NCBI GenBank assembly: GCA_018402425.1
Contig: JAGYIZ010000010.1
Span: forward strand, 1-59,304
Source of the DNA: Candidatus Atribacteria bacterium
GTDB taxonomy: Bacteria > Atribacterota > Phoenicimicrobiia > Phoenicimicrobiales > Stramentimicrobiaceae
Direction: 5' to 3'
Length of the DNA: 59,304 bases
Below the pieces are notes generated by a model. It was given only the letters and a program-made list of their open reading frames with translations. It was not told where the DNA came from and did not search any database. The position numbers and the translations under genes were made by a program. Of the stretch, positions 18,484 to 26,587 are shown piece after piece (the first letter of the stretch is position 1; every line of letters begins with the position of its first letter).

Positions 18484-19353
18484 ATGAAAAATAAATTCAT
18501 TTATATTACTCTGTTAGTTTCAATAGTTTTTCATCTTTGGGCGATTCATTTTCTGGCTGCAAGAATTGACATTAGGAATAATCAGTCCGAAGAAGATCAT
18601 ATTATCTGTTCTAGTAAGATGACATTTTTTTCTTCTTCAAACAGTAGTGTAGCGGAAGCGGAAAATGACTTGCAAGAAAATTTTCTTAAACCCCAAAAGG
18701 AAATATTGGATACAATTTCCGATATTTCAAATAATAAGGAAATTCTGGAAATGCAAGATGAGCCAGAATCTATTTCTCAAGACAATAATCATTTGGAAGA
18801 GGTAGGAAAAAAGATGATTAGCCAGATTGAAAAGGAAAATCCAGCGATAAAGGAGGAAATAAAAGAAAAGAATTTAATTAAAGAGAAAGAGACTAAGCAG
18901 AGCAAAAAAGAAGATAAGTTAATCCAGGAGAAAAAAGAAGGGTTATTAGAAGATAAAAAAGGTTTAAACGCAATTGAACATGATTTAGATAATAAGAATA
19001 TTGATAAAAAGTGCAATGAGAGTAAATCATTGCCGGAAAAACAGCCTCTTGATTTAACCCAGGCTAACTTTTCAGATAATAATATTCTTCCACCCAAAAT
19101 TATTTCTATTTTTAAGCCAAGATATCCGGAAAATCTAAGAAAGAGGGAAATTGAGGGAAAAGTTCAGTTGAAGGTATTAATCAATAAAGAAGGCAAAACT
19201 ATTCAAGTAGAAATGCACACTTCTTCTGGTTATAAGGATTTTGATCAAGAAGCGGTGCGATCTATATATAAATGGCAATTTGAGCCTGCAAAATTAGGAA
19301 ATATCGATAGGGACAGTTGGGTATTGATTCCGGTAGTATTTCGATTGAAATGA
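18484..19353 (+). CDS. tonB: TonB-like energy transducer
   Basis: About 289 residues. An N-terminal membrane anchor (FIYITLLVSIVFHLWAIHFL) is followed by a long Glu/Lys-rich linker (residues ~50-200) that would span the periplasm. The C-terminal TonB domain starts at PPKIISIFKPRYPENLRKR and includes GKVQLKVLINKEGK and DQEAVRSIYKWQFEPA. The linker is unusually rich in Glu and Lys, not the Pro-rich type of E. coli. I prefer the ATG at 18484 over the GTG at 18475, because GAGAAGTGA then lies at ribosome-binding distance. exbB and exbD follow directly. Confidence 0.88.
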   Translation: MKNKFIYITLLVSIVFHLWAIHFLAARIDIRNNQSEEDHIICSSKMTFFSSSNSSVAEAENDLQENFLKPQKEILDTISDISNNKEILEMQDEPESISQDNNHLEEVGKKMISQIEKENPAIKEEIKEKNLIKEKETKQSKKEDKLIQEKKEGLLEDKKGLNAIEHDLDNKNIDKKCNESKSLPEKQPLDLTQANFSDNNILPPKIISIFKPRYPENLRKREIEGKVQLKVLINKEGKTIQVEMHTSSGYKDFDQEAVRSIYKWQFEPAKLGNIDRDSWVLIPVVFRLK

Positions 19354-19374
19354 GAATAGAAAGAGGTGTTCTAT

Positions 19375-20001
19375 ATGAATGAACTTATTCAGCAAGGAGG
19401 AGTTATTATGTATCCTCTGTTAATTTTTTCAATTATTGCTCTTGCTATTATGCTGGAACGTTTTTTGTATTTTAGCAGGATAAGGCGGGAGATCCCGGAA
19501 AGAATGATGCAACAACTCAGGGAAGATTTAAGAACAGGCAATACAGAAAATGCCCTGACTTTGTTTGAATATTCACGAAACCCTATTGATCGGGTTTTAA
19601 CGAAAGGCATTAAAAGTTGGGCAAAGGGATGCCAGGAAATGGAGAGAGAGATGGAAGAGATGAAGATGCTCGAGTTCCCTCGAATGGAAAGGCGTTTAGC
19701 CATGCTCCATTTTATTGGCAAGATGAGTCCATCTTTGGGTTTATTGGGAACAGTAATCGGCATGATTAAGATATTTCATTTTTTATCTATTAATGTTGAA
19801 TCCCAACAGTTAGCCCAGGGTATTTCCGAAGCTTTGACAACAACAGCTTTTGGATTAATAATCTCGATTCCCACTTTGGCAGCTTACTATTATTTTAGGA
19901 ATAAATTGGAATATATAATTAATCATAGTGAAAAAAGAGAAATAGAATTAATTAACTATGCTCAAAAGCTAGGTGATGGATATGCGCAAATACAAGATTA
20001 A
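19375..20001 (+). CDS. exbB: ExbB/TolQ/MotA-family proton channel subunit
   Basis: About 208 residues with three membrane segments: one near the N terminus (VIMYPLLIFSIIALAIMLERF) and two near 130-185 (HFIGKMSPSLGLLGTVIGMI; ALTTTAFGLIISIPTLAAYY), the ExbB pattern. Together with ExbD it forms the proton-driven motor that energises TonB. The ATG at 19375 is preceded by AGAGGTG at proper spacing; the GTG at 19366 overlaps that site. The gene starts 21 bases after tonB and overlaps exbD. Confidence 0.92.
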   Translation: MNELIQQGGVIMYPLLIFSIIALAIMLERFLYFSRIRREIPERMMQQLREDLRTGNTENALTLFEYSRNPIDRVLTKGIKSWAKGCQEMEREMEEMKMLEFPRMERRLAMLHFIGKMSPSLGLLGTVIGMIKIFHFLSINVESQQLAQGISEALTTTAFGLIISIPTLAAYYYFRNKLEYIINHSEKREIELINYAQKLGDGYAQIQD

Positions 20002-20392
20002 AAAAGCAGATTTGGAAATAAATCTGGCTCCCTTAATTGATGTTATTTTTCTATTATTGATATTTTTTATGGTTGCTTCTACATTGGACGATAGTCAGAC
20101 CAGGGCAACTATTAGGCTACCTGAGGTTAGTTTAGAATCAGAAACGGAAAAATTTCCGGTTATTTTGTATATGGATAAAACCGGACAGATTTTTTTGGAT
20201 AATAAATTGATATCCTGGGATGAAATTTATAATTATTTTTATGAACAGGACAAAGCTATATTTGACAAAGGAATTGAGGTTTATGCTGATAAGGAAGTTT
20301 GTTTTGAATATATTGCCGCAGTTATGGAACTAGCCGGTGATTTAAATATTGATAAAGTTAATTTTATTCTTAAATCCAAAAATATTTTTTAA
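19982..20392 (+). CDS. exbD: ExbD/TolR-family motor subunit
   Basis: About 136 residues. One N-terminal membrane helix (LAPLIDVIFLLLIFFMVAST) contains the conserved Asp of ExbD (LID), the proton-carrying residue of the family. A periplasmic domain follows. The ATG at 19982 has AGGTGATGG upstream; in-frame GTG 19973 and ATG 19976 are alternatives. It overlaps the end of exbB by 20 bases, which indicates translational coupling. Confidence 0.9.
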   Translation: MRKYKIKKADLEINLAPLIDVIFLLLIFFMVASTLDDSQTRATIRLPEVSLESETEKFPVILYMDKTGQIFLDNKLISWDEIYNYFYEQDKAIFDKGIEVYADKEVCFEYIAAVMELAGDLNIDKVNFILKSKNIF

Positions 20393-20492
20393 ACTAGTTT
20401 CCATTTATTCTTTCTTTTTACTTGTATATGCATATAAGAAGTTCATAAATAGCTAATGATAGCTGTAAAAAATAGGAAGAAGGAGAGAAGAA

Positions 20493-20579
20493 ATGGAAAA
20501 CACAAATAAATTTAAAGAAGAAATAGTCACTATTATCGATGACCATATTATAGAAAGAGATTTAAAAGAAGAATATTAG
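20493..20579 (+). CDS. Small ORF, 28 residues, unknown
   Basis: ATG at 20493 with a good site AAGGAGAG nine bases upstream, ending with TAG at 20577-20579. The peptide is acidic with no membrane segment or known motif (starts MENTNKFKEEIVTIID). It lies between exbD and plsX, in a 300-base stretch that otherwise shows only a 7-bp hairpin (TTACCTG/CAGGTAA, 20668-20691) just before the plsX ribosome site. It might be a leader peptide, a real small protein or chance. Confidence 0.3.
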   Translation: MENTNKFKEEIVTIIDDHIIERDLKEEY

Positions 20580-20707
20580 GTTACATAGATGATTAAAAAA
20601 TATCTTCTTCATTATTGTTTTTTTGATATTCAGTGTTACAATCATTATAATAAAATTATTAATCATTTTACCTGTTCTTAGAAGCAGGTAATAAGGGGGG
20701 ATTGTAT

Positions 20708-21703
20708 TTGAATATTGCACTGGATATTATGGGTGGAGATTATAGCCCTGAGGAAACCTTAAAAGGAGCTTCATTTTTTTTACAGGAACACGATTGTGAT
20801 ATCACCCTGTTAGGGGAAAAAAGATTAATTGAGAATGGATTAGAAAAATACCCGTTTAAAAGAGAGAAAGTCCAGATAGTAGACTGTCCTGATATAATTA
20901 ATGGCGATACCTTACCAACCGAAGTTATTAGGGGTAAAAGAAATTCCCCGATTATGACTGGTATGGATTTACTTAAAAATGGAGAAACAGAGGCCTTTAT
21001 CTCAGCCGGTAACAGCGGGGCAGTGATGGCGGCAGCCCTTTTTAAACTGGGATGTATTAATAATATTAAACGTCCAGCCATTGCGGCTGTTATTCCTACA
21101 TTGAAAGGCAAAAAAATTATTCTGGATATGGGTGCCAATGTTGATTGTAAGCCTGTACACCTGCTTCATTTTGCTTTGATGGGCTCTGCTTATGCCCGAG
21201 CTGAACTCCAAATCGAGAATCCTGAAGTAGCCCTGTTGAATATTGGAGAAGAAAAGACCAAAGGGAATCGGGTCAGTAGAGAAACTTACGAATTGCTTTC
21301 CAAGAGAGATGACCTTAATTTTGTAGGGAACATTGAAGGTAGAGGAATTTTCTTAGGATTAGCAGATGTAATTGTATGTGATGGGTTTATAGGCAATATT
21401 TTTCTGAAAACAGTTGAAGGCCTTGCGAAGATGTTTATGACTGATTTTAGCGTAAGTATTCTGGAAAAACTGCCGAAGGATCAGACGACCGGCTTATTGA
21501 AAGAAAAATTATCTGAATATGCCATAAAAAGAGATTATAAAACCTATGGCGGTGCACCATTGTTGGGAGTAAATGGGTTGTGCTTTATATGCCATGGAAG
21601 ATCTAATGCTATAGCAATTAAAAATGCTTTACACAATGCCTGTATATTTATCGAGAATAATGGCCTGGAACATCTTAAGGCACTTAATTTTAAATCAGAA
21701 TAA
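20708..21703 (+). CDS. plsX: Phosphate acyltransferase PlsX
   Basis: About 331 residues, the normal length. It converts acyl-ACP to acyl-phosphate, the first step of the PlsX-PlsY route to phosphatidic acid. The family start IALDIMGGD, the SAGNSGAVMAAALFKLG block, LDMGANVDCKP and the C-terminal YGGAPLLGVNG are all visible. I choose TTG 20708 because the GGGGGG at 20695-20700 lies seven bases before it; TTG 20702 is too close. No fapR, rpmF or fab genes adjoin it, which is unlike many genomes. Its end overlaps the convergent gene by nine bases. Confidence 0.95.
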   Translation: MNIALDIMGGDYSPEETLKGASFFLQEHDCDITLLGEKRLIENGLEKYPFKREKVQIVDCPDIINGDTLPTEVIRGKRNSPIMTGMDLLKNGETEAFISAGNSGAVMAAALFKLGCINNIKRPAIAAVIPTLKGKKIILDMGANVDCKPVHLLHFALMGSAYARAELQIENPEVALLNIGEEKTKGNRVSRETYELLSKRDDLNFVGNIEGRGIFLGLADVIVCDGFIGNIFLKTVEGLAKMFMTDFSVSILEKLPKDQTTGLLKEKLSEYAIKRDYKTYGGAPLLGVNGLCFICHGRSNAIAIKNALHNACIFIENNGLEHLKALNFKSE

Positions 21704-22132
21704 ACGTCCCAGGATAAAGCCGAGCAGCAGGCCGATCAGGAAAATAGTGGTTAAAATACGGGCATCTTTAACCATTGCTATTCCTTTAAAACGAATAACA
21801 ATTAAGGAAACAAAATAAGCCATGACATTCAATGTTACAAAAATTGGCCAGGTTATTACTTTGGCGATCATAGGCCCGATATAAGGGATGGACTGGATTA
21901 GGGTTAGCACATAAGTAAATATATGACTAAACATTTCAATGCCTATTCCTACCAGGGCAACTATTGCTGCAATAAGTATTTTATCTATATCACTATATTG
22001 AAAAAGATAGAATACCAGTACAATTAAAAAGATAACTAAGAAAAAGTCAAATGTTGAAACATGACTTCTTTTTGGAATTCTAGGCTTAAAATTTTGATTA
22101 AATTGATACTTTTGTTTTGATTTATTATTCAT
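21695..22132 (-). CDS. Membrane protein of unknown function (four TM segments)
   Basis: 145 residues. A basic, Asn/Lys/Gln-rich N terminus of ~27 residues precedes four hydrophobic segments (FDFFLVIFLIVLVFYLF; ILIAAIVALVGIGIEMF; VITWPIFVTLNVMAYFVSL; TTIFLIGLLLGFILGRLF). I do not recognise a family. It overlaps the plsX end on the opposite strand by nine bases. The 250 bases behind its start hold no gene. Confidence 0.6.
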   Translation of the reverse strand: MNNKSKQKYQFNQNFKPRIPKRSHVSTFDFFLVIFLIVLVFYLFQYSDIDKILIAAIVALVGIGIEMFSHIFTYVLTLIQSIPYIGPMIAKVITWPIFVTLNVMAYFVSLIVIRFKGIAMVKDARILTTIFLIGLLLGFILGRLF

Positions 22133-22351
22133 TTGTTCTTATTATTTCCTGAAATTATTTAATTTTAATAAACAAATAAGCTAGGTTGATTTAACATCAA
22201 AGAAAAATAGTGAAACAAAAAAATTAGATATTTAGTATTATTTGTTATCATATAGAAATTAAATATTTATTGTCAAATGTTTTAACAATTCGTATTGCGT
22301 CGTGAGTATTGTGTATTGAGTCAAAGTACTGTGGGTGTAATTGCCAGTAAA

Positions 22352-22370
22352 ACGGTTTTCAGTAAAACCT
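22352..22370 (-). terminator. Weak terminator after the ArsP-like gene
   Basis: On the minus strand GGTTTT-ACTG-AAAACC is followed by GTTTTACT, about 15 bases after the stop of the 22382-22891 gene. The stem is short and AT-rich. Confidence 0.35.
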
Positions 22371-22381
22371 TGTTTTTTAAT

Positions 22382-22891
22382 CTACAGAATAAAGTACAAA
22401 ATAATTCCTGATATAATTGTTAACGGAATAGCAAATAGGAGCCTTAATCCAATAATCTGAGGTTCAAAAAAAATAAAATCATAGGCGATACGGCTCAACC
22501 CAATCGCTCCATATCCAATAAGCATAGTTACAACAATACTTATATGTGCCCCTTTTTGAAATAGTGATTGGATAATGGGATAAACTGCATATGGACCACC
22601 CTGTAACAGTCCGGCCAAAATTCCTCCAGTCAGAATCCCCTTTATCCCGCTTTCTTTGCCAAACCATCTTATAATTAGCTCATCAGGCAGCAAGATATTG
22701 ATTGCCTGTGCTATAAGAAGAGCTGCAAATATTAGGGGAACGAGACCAAAAAAAGAAGATAGTGCCCCTCTAAATCCCTTTCTGGCAATTTCCGGTTTAC
22801 TAATTAATAAATAAAGATATAATGCAATAGCCCCCAGGACAATGATTCTTTGAGCCCAGTTTCTACCTATTATAAACAATATCCAGTTCAT
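22382..22891 (-). CDS. Small permease, ArsP/DUF318-like half
   Basis: 169 residues, four to five membrane segments. The middle part (SSFFGLVPLIFAALLIAQAI, GILTGGILAGLLQGGPYAVYPII) resembles one repeat of the ArsP/DUF318 permease family, whose members are about twice this length. It may work as a dimer or with another half encoded elsewhere; none lies beside it. Substrate unknown. It is divergent from mntP, with 170 bases between. Confidence 0.55.
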   Translation of the reverse strand: MNWILFIIGRNWAQRIIVLGAIALYLYLLISKPEIARKGFRGALSSFFGLVPLIFAALLIAQAINILLPDELIIRWFGKESGIKGILTGGILAGLLQGGPYAVYPIIQSLFQKGAHISIVVTMLIGYGAIGLSRIAYDFIFFEPQIIGLRLLFAIPLTIISGIILYFIL

Positions 22892-23010
22892 ATTAATACC
22901 TCTCTTTCTAATGTCTTATACTAAAGTATATCATAGGGAAATACGATTCATTTATTTTAAAAGTAGACCTATTGTGCATTATTTGCTAAAATTGTTTAGG
23001 TATTTAAATT

Positions 23011-23038
23011 GGGGACAGGCCCCAAGGGACCTGTCCCC
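23011..23038. repeat. REP-like palindrome before mntP
   Basis: GGGGACAGG (23011-23019) and CCTGTCCCC (23030-23038), 9-bp arms. A similar element lies at 23628-23655; both are followed by an ATATCCG tag. It sits 22 bases before the mntP start and could fold in the mRNA. Confidence 0.75.
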
Positions 23039-23060
23039 ATATCCGGGGAGAATAATAAAG

Positions 23061-23624
23061 ATGTCTTTTTTATCAGCAGCGTTTTTAGGGATTGGCTTGG
23101 CTATGGATGCTTTTGCTGTTTCGATTACCGGTGGTATCGTTTCACGCTCAGTTAGTTTTGTCTATGCTTTTAAAATTGCTCTATTTTTTGCAGTTTTTCA
23201 GATGGTGATGCCCTGGCTTGGCTGGTGGTTGGGTAAAAGTATAGAACAATATATAGCACGCTATGATCATTGGGTTGCTTTTGTGCTTTTACTGGCTATT
23301 GGAGGAAAAATGATTTATGAATCTTTTCAGAATAAGGAAAGATGTAAGCCTATTAATTTTAACAAGACATCAGTACTATTATTTCTGGCAACCGCAGTTA
23401 GTATTGATGCCTTTATTGCTGGTGTGAGCCTATCGATATTAGAAGTGGATATCCTGCCAATTATTATTATTATTGGTTTGATAACTTTCCTTTTATCTTT
23501 AATAGGTGTTAAGATAGGAAAAATATTAGGCTGTTTGGTGGAAAAATATGCAGAGCTGGTTGGTGGTATTATCCTAATACTGATTGGTATTCAGGTATTA
23601 GTACAGCATATTTATTCATTTTAA
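23061..23624 (+). CDS. mntP: Manganese efflux pump MntP
   Basis: 187 residues with six membrane helices. The two family motifs with conserved Asp are visible: GLAMDAFAVSITGG near residue 12-25 and ATAVSIDAFIAGVSL near 110-125. The family exports Mn(II) across the inner membrane. The ATG at 23061 with GGGGAG upstream gives the family length; the reading frame is open further upstream but that part reads through the palindrome and is not coding. No manganese riboswitch is visible. Confidence 0.92.
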   Translation: MSFLSAAFLGIGLAMDAFAVSITGGIVSRSVSFVYAFKIALFFAVFQMVMPWLGWWLGKSIEQYIARYDHWVAFVLLLAIGGKMIYESFQNKERCKPINFNKTSVLLFLATAVSIDAFIAGVSLSILEVDILPIIIIIGLITFLLSLIGVKIGKILGCLVEKYAELVGGIILILIGIQVLVQHIYSF

Positions 23625-23627
23625 TAT

Positions 23628-23655
23628 GGGGACAGGTATCTTGGGATCTGTTCCC
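23628..23655. repeat. REP-like palindrome after mntP
   Basis: GGGGACAGG (23628-23636) and ATCTGTTCCC (to 23655), a slightly diverged copy of the element at 23011-23038 including the downstream ATATCCG tag. It begins four bases after the mntP stop. Confidence 0.7.
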
Positions 23656-23737
23656 AATATCCGATTTTAAGATTATTAGTTTTTCTTTGGTTTATCAGTT
23701 TTTATTTTATTAAATATTACAAGGCAAGGTGAGAAAA

Positions 23738-24859
23738 ATGTTCAGCAAAAAAAAGATTTTTCTTTTTTGGTTTATTATTTTTTTATTTATATTTTTTCTG
23801 CTAACCGGGTGTTCACTATTTTCCAATGGTTCACTCTATGTAACCAGTAACCCCAATGGAGCACAAGTCTATCTCGATGGTTCTTATTCGGGTAAAGTAA
23901 CTCCTTCTCTACTTTTAAATCTTTCTCCCGGTTCTTATTTGCTTAAAGTGATTTTGGAAGACCGATCTATGAGCTCGGAAGAGTCGATTACTATATTTCA
24001 AAACCAGCTAACATCAGTGCACATTGAATTATTTCCTCAAAAAGATTATCGTGCTTTATGCATAGGGGTTGATGAATACCTTGAACCGGGGATTACCGAT
24101 CTAAGAGCACCTTCTTATGATGTGGATCGAATAAGACAAGTCTTTGAAAAATCTTATTTTGATAATAATCAATATTCTTTTACAAGTATAGATACCCTTA
24201 TCGGCGCACAGGCTACACGCAAAAATATACTGCAGTCAATTAATTCATCTTTTTTAGAGGCTGAGAGCAGTGATATATCTTATTTTTATTTTTCGGGACA
24301 CGGCTATAATGACGGAGAGACCATTACCATATTGCCTTATGATGCCCTGGCCGAGAATGCCTCAAAAGATATAACAGTTGATGAATTAGCTCTGGCTCTT
24401 GGGAATATTCCCGGGACAAAAGTAGTAATACTTGATTCTTGTCATTCTGGTGGATTTATTGGTAAGGAGCTATATTCTCGGGAAATATTAAGCACTGATA
24501 ATCTAAGACAATTTAATGAAAGCGTACTTGAATCTTTCGCCATGCATGATTCTATTTCAACAAAAGGCAATCTAGCTTCAGGGGAATTTAAGGTAATTGT
24601 TTCTGCCTCTGGAGATCAAAAATGCTGGGAAACACTTTACCATCCTATTGACGGTAATCCTTACGGGTATTTTTCTGCTTCTCTTTGTGAAGGCTGTGGT
24701 TATAATAATTTTATTGCTCCTTATCCGGCTGATTATAATATAGATGATAAAATTACTGTTAGCGAAATATACCAATATATTAAGGCTTCATTGATCAATT
24801 TAAACCAGGATGCTCAAGTCTATCCTGATAATTCTTCTTTTACATTCATAGAATACTAA
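23738..24859 (+). CDS. Lipoprotein metacaspase (PEGA domain plus C14 caspase-like protease)
   Basis: About 373 residues. The signal ends in a lipobox (FLLTGC), so the protein should be lipid-anchored outside the inner membrane. Residues ~30-95 form a PEGA domain (LYVTSNPNGAQVYLDGSYSG, TPSLLLNLSPGSYLLKV). A caspase/peptidase C14 domain follows (RALCIGVDEYLEPGITDLRA), with the catalytic His in FYFSGHGYND and the catalytic Cys in VILDSCHSGGF. The family cleaves after basic residues in most studied cases; the target here is unknown. ATG 23738 is favoured because AAGGTGAG lies just before it; GTG 23729 is within that site. It is monocistronic between mntP and the promoter at 24.9 kb. Confidence 0.85.
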   Translation: MFSKKKIFLFWFIIFLFIFFLLTGCSLFSNGSLYVTSNPNGAQVYLDGSYSGKVTPSLLLNLSPGSYLLKVILEDRSMSSEESITIFQNQLTSVHIELFPQKDYRALCIGVDEYLEPGITDLRAPSYDVDRIRQVFEKSYFDNNQYSFTSIDTLIGAQATRKNILQSINSSFLEAESSDISYFYFSGHGYNDGETITILPYDALAENASKDITVDELALALGNIPGTKVVILDSCHSGGFIGKELYSREILSTDNLRQFNESVLESFAMHDSISTKGNLASGEFKVIVSASGDQKCWETLYHPIDGNPYGYFSASLCEGCGYNNFIAPYPADYNIDDKITVSEIYQYIKASLINLNQDAQVYPDNSSFTFIEY

Positions 24860-24883
24860 AACAAATATAAAGGCTCATAAAAG

Positions 24884-24911
24884 TTGACAATTATTGAATA
24901 TTCGATATAAT
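24884..24911 (+). promoter_or_regulatory. Near-consensus sigma-70 promoter with a ~490-base leader
   Basis: TTGACA (24884-24889), 16-base spacer, TATAAT (24906-24911), the best-matching promoter in the window. The next gene on this strand starts at 25409. The transcript would carry repeat copy 3 in its leader or be a short RNA; the 24920-25090 stretch holds nothing else I can name. Confidence 0.65.
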
Positions 24912-25093
24912 AAGTACACTAGTGATTTATTATATCTATAAAATAGAATAATAAGTTAGCTAATTTCTTGGGTTTTCATATATAATCTTTGTATAACTAA
25001 CAAAAGGCTTCTTTACTTGCTTCAGTATTTTGGGAAATCCCTAATTATTATGTTCCATAAATGCTTATAAGTCTAAAGATTTGTAATCAAATG

Positions 25094-25335
25094 AAAACCA
25101 TTTTTTAATAATTTTAATAATATTGTTTTACCATAAAGATATTATAGATATACCACCCGAAGTATTTTACCCGAGGTCCTAAAAAGAGACAATATTACTT
25201 GGAAAGACTTGAGAAGAATCGTTTAGAAGATTGATAAGAGACAAGAGAAAAGAGCAGAGGGGAATGGCTAACAAAAAATTAAGCCTCTTTTGGAGGCCTC
25301 TTAAAGCCACCCGCTTTGCGGGTGAGGTATTTACT
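25094..25335 (+). repeat. Dispersed intergenic repeat, copy 3 (long form)
   Basis: Left end degenerate (AAAACCATTTT), then TTTTACCATAAAGAT, ACCCGAGGTCCTAAA, the long-form insert, and the end hairpin CACCCGCTTTGCGGGTG followed by GGTATTTACT. Bases 25214-25277 recur at 57202-57265 with a single mismatch. Confidence 0.8.
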
Positions 25336-25408
25336 GTTCTGTTTATAAATATAGTCAAAAAATAAATCCAAAATAGACTATAAAATAAAAAAAGGTAAGG
25401 TGATTTTT

Positions 25409-26404
25409 TTGAAAAAAAATAATTTAAATTTCTTAGTAACCATTTTGGTTGTCATAGTAGTTGTGTTAAGTTTAAGTGTAAATGCTGTGGCTCAAGAAAC
25501 AGTTGTTTTTGCTGATGCCGGATGGGAAAGTATTCGTTTCCATAGTTACGTAGCCGGCATTATTATGGAGGAAGGCTACGGATATGAAATGGATATGGTT
25601 TCCGGTTCAACACCTGTAACGTTAATGGGATTGAGACAGGGTGACATTGATGTGGAAATGGAGATGTGGACCAGTAATATTGCCAAAATCTATAACGAAG
25701 CACTTGAATCCGGTGATATTGTAGAAGTGGGTATTAATTTTGATGGTAATACCCAGGGATTTTATGTGCCAACCTATGTTATAGAAGGAGATGCGAAAAG
25801 AAATATAGAACCTATAGCTCCCGAATTGCAAACGGTCAAAGATTTAAAAAATTACTGGCAGGTTTTCGAAGATGAAGAAGATCCAACCAAGGGTAGAATT
25901 TATGGTTCACCTCCAGGTTGGGCAGTAGATGAGATATTACGTACTAAGGTTGAAACTTATGGCCTGGATGAGTACTATAATTACTTCAGCCCTGGTTCAG
26001 ACACTGCATTAGCTGCAGCAATTGTGTCAGCTTATGATAGAGGGGAGTCTATCGTTGCTTATTATTGGGAACCAACCTGGATTATGGGTATGTTAGATAT
26101 GACTTTACTGGAAGATGAACCTTATAGTGAAGAATTATGGAATAATGGTTATGCCTGTGAATTTGAAGCTATGGAAATTGCTATCGCTGCAAACGCAGAT
26201 TTTGTAGAAGGAGCTCCCGAATTAGCAGAATTTTTGAGCAGATACCATACTACTGAACAGTTAACCAATGAGGCTCTTGCTTATATGATGGAAAATGAAA
26301 CTGACGAAAAAGATGCAGCAATATGGTTCTTAAAGAATAGGGAAGATGTCTGGACCCAATGGGTTTCCGAAGATGTAGCCCAGAAAGTGAAGAATTCTCT
26401 CTAA
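25409..26404 (+). CDS. Glycine betaine/proline-type ABC importer binding protein (OpuAC-like)
   Basis: About 331 residues with a signal peptide (FLVTILVVIVVVLSLSVNAVAQ). The mature part has the OpuAC pattern (TVVFADAGWESIRFHSYVAG; EMEMWTSNI; AYYWEPTWIMG), in which aromatic residues usually cage a quaternary ammonium group. It should capture glycine betaine or a similar solute for the permease and ATPase encoded next. The TTG at 25409 has AAGGTGAT upstream; GTG 25400 falls inside that site. A 17-bp hairpin separates it from the permease gene. Confidence 0.88.
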   Translation: MKKNNLNFLVTILVVIVVVLSLSVNAVAQETVVFADAGWESIRFHSYVAGIIMEEGYGYEMDMVSGSTPVTLMGLRQGDIDVEMEMWTSNIAKIYNEALESGDIVEVGINFDGNTQGFYVPTYVIEGDAKRNIEPIAPELQTVKDLKNYWQVFEDEEDPTKGRIYGSPPGWAVDEILRTKVETYGLDEYYNYFSPGSDTALAAAIVSAYDRGESIVAYYWEPTWIMGMLDMTLLEDEPYSEELWNNGYACEFEAMEIAIAANADFVEGAPELAEFLSRYHTTEQLTNEALAYMMENETDEKDAAIWFLKNREDVWTQWVSEDVAQKVKNSL

Positions 26405-26444
26405 TTTTGCAGGGAATTGTTATAAATAGTATAATTTAAGTATA

Positions 26445-26490
26445 AGTATAGGTTGTTTAATTTAAATTTATGATTTAAACAACCTATACT
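26445..26490 (+). other. Perfect 17-bp intercistronic hairpin
   Basis: AGTATAGGTTGTTTAAA (26445-26461) pairs fully with TTTAAACAACCTATACT (26474-26490). The base run after it is not T-rich enough for a clear terminator. It lies between the binding-protein and permease genes and probably protects the upstream message or attenuates the downstream one. Confidence 0.75.
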
Positions 26491-26587
26491 AGATTATTGT
26501 TTTATATGAGGTTGATCCCTAGTATAAAAAAATACAGAAAGGAATTTGCCTGCTTTAATTAATCTGTGCAGGTAATATCGTTTTAAT

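Noticed and set aside
22911-23060. Upstream extension of mntP (50 extra residues)
   Set aside because: It reads through the GGGGACAGG palindrome, has no ribosome site, and MntP proteins start at the MSFLSAA position.
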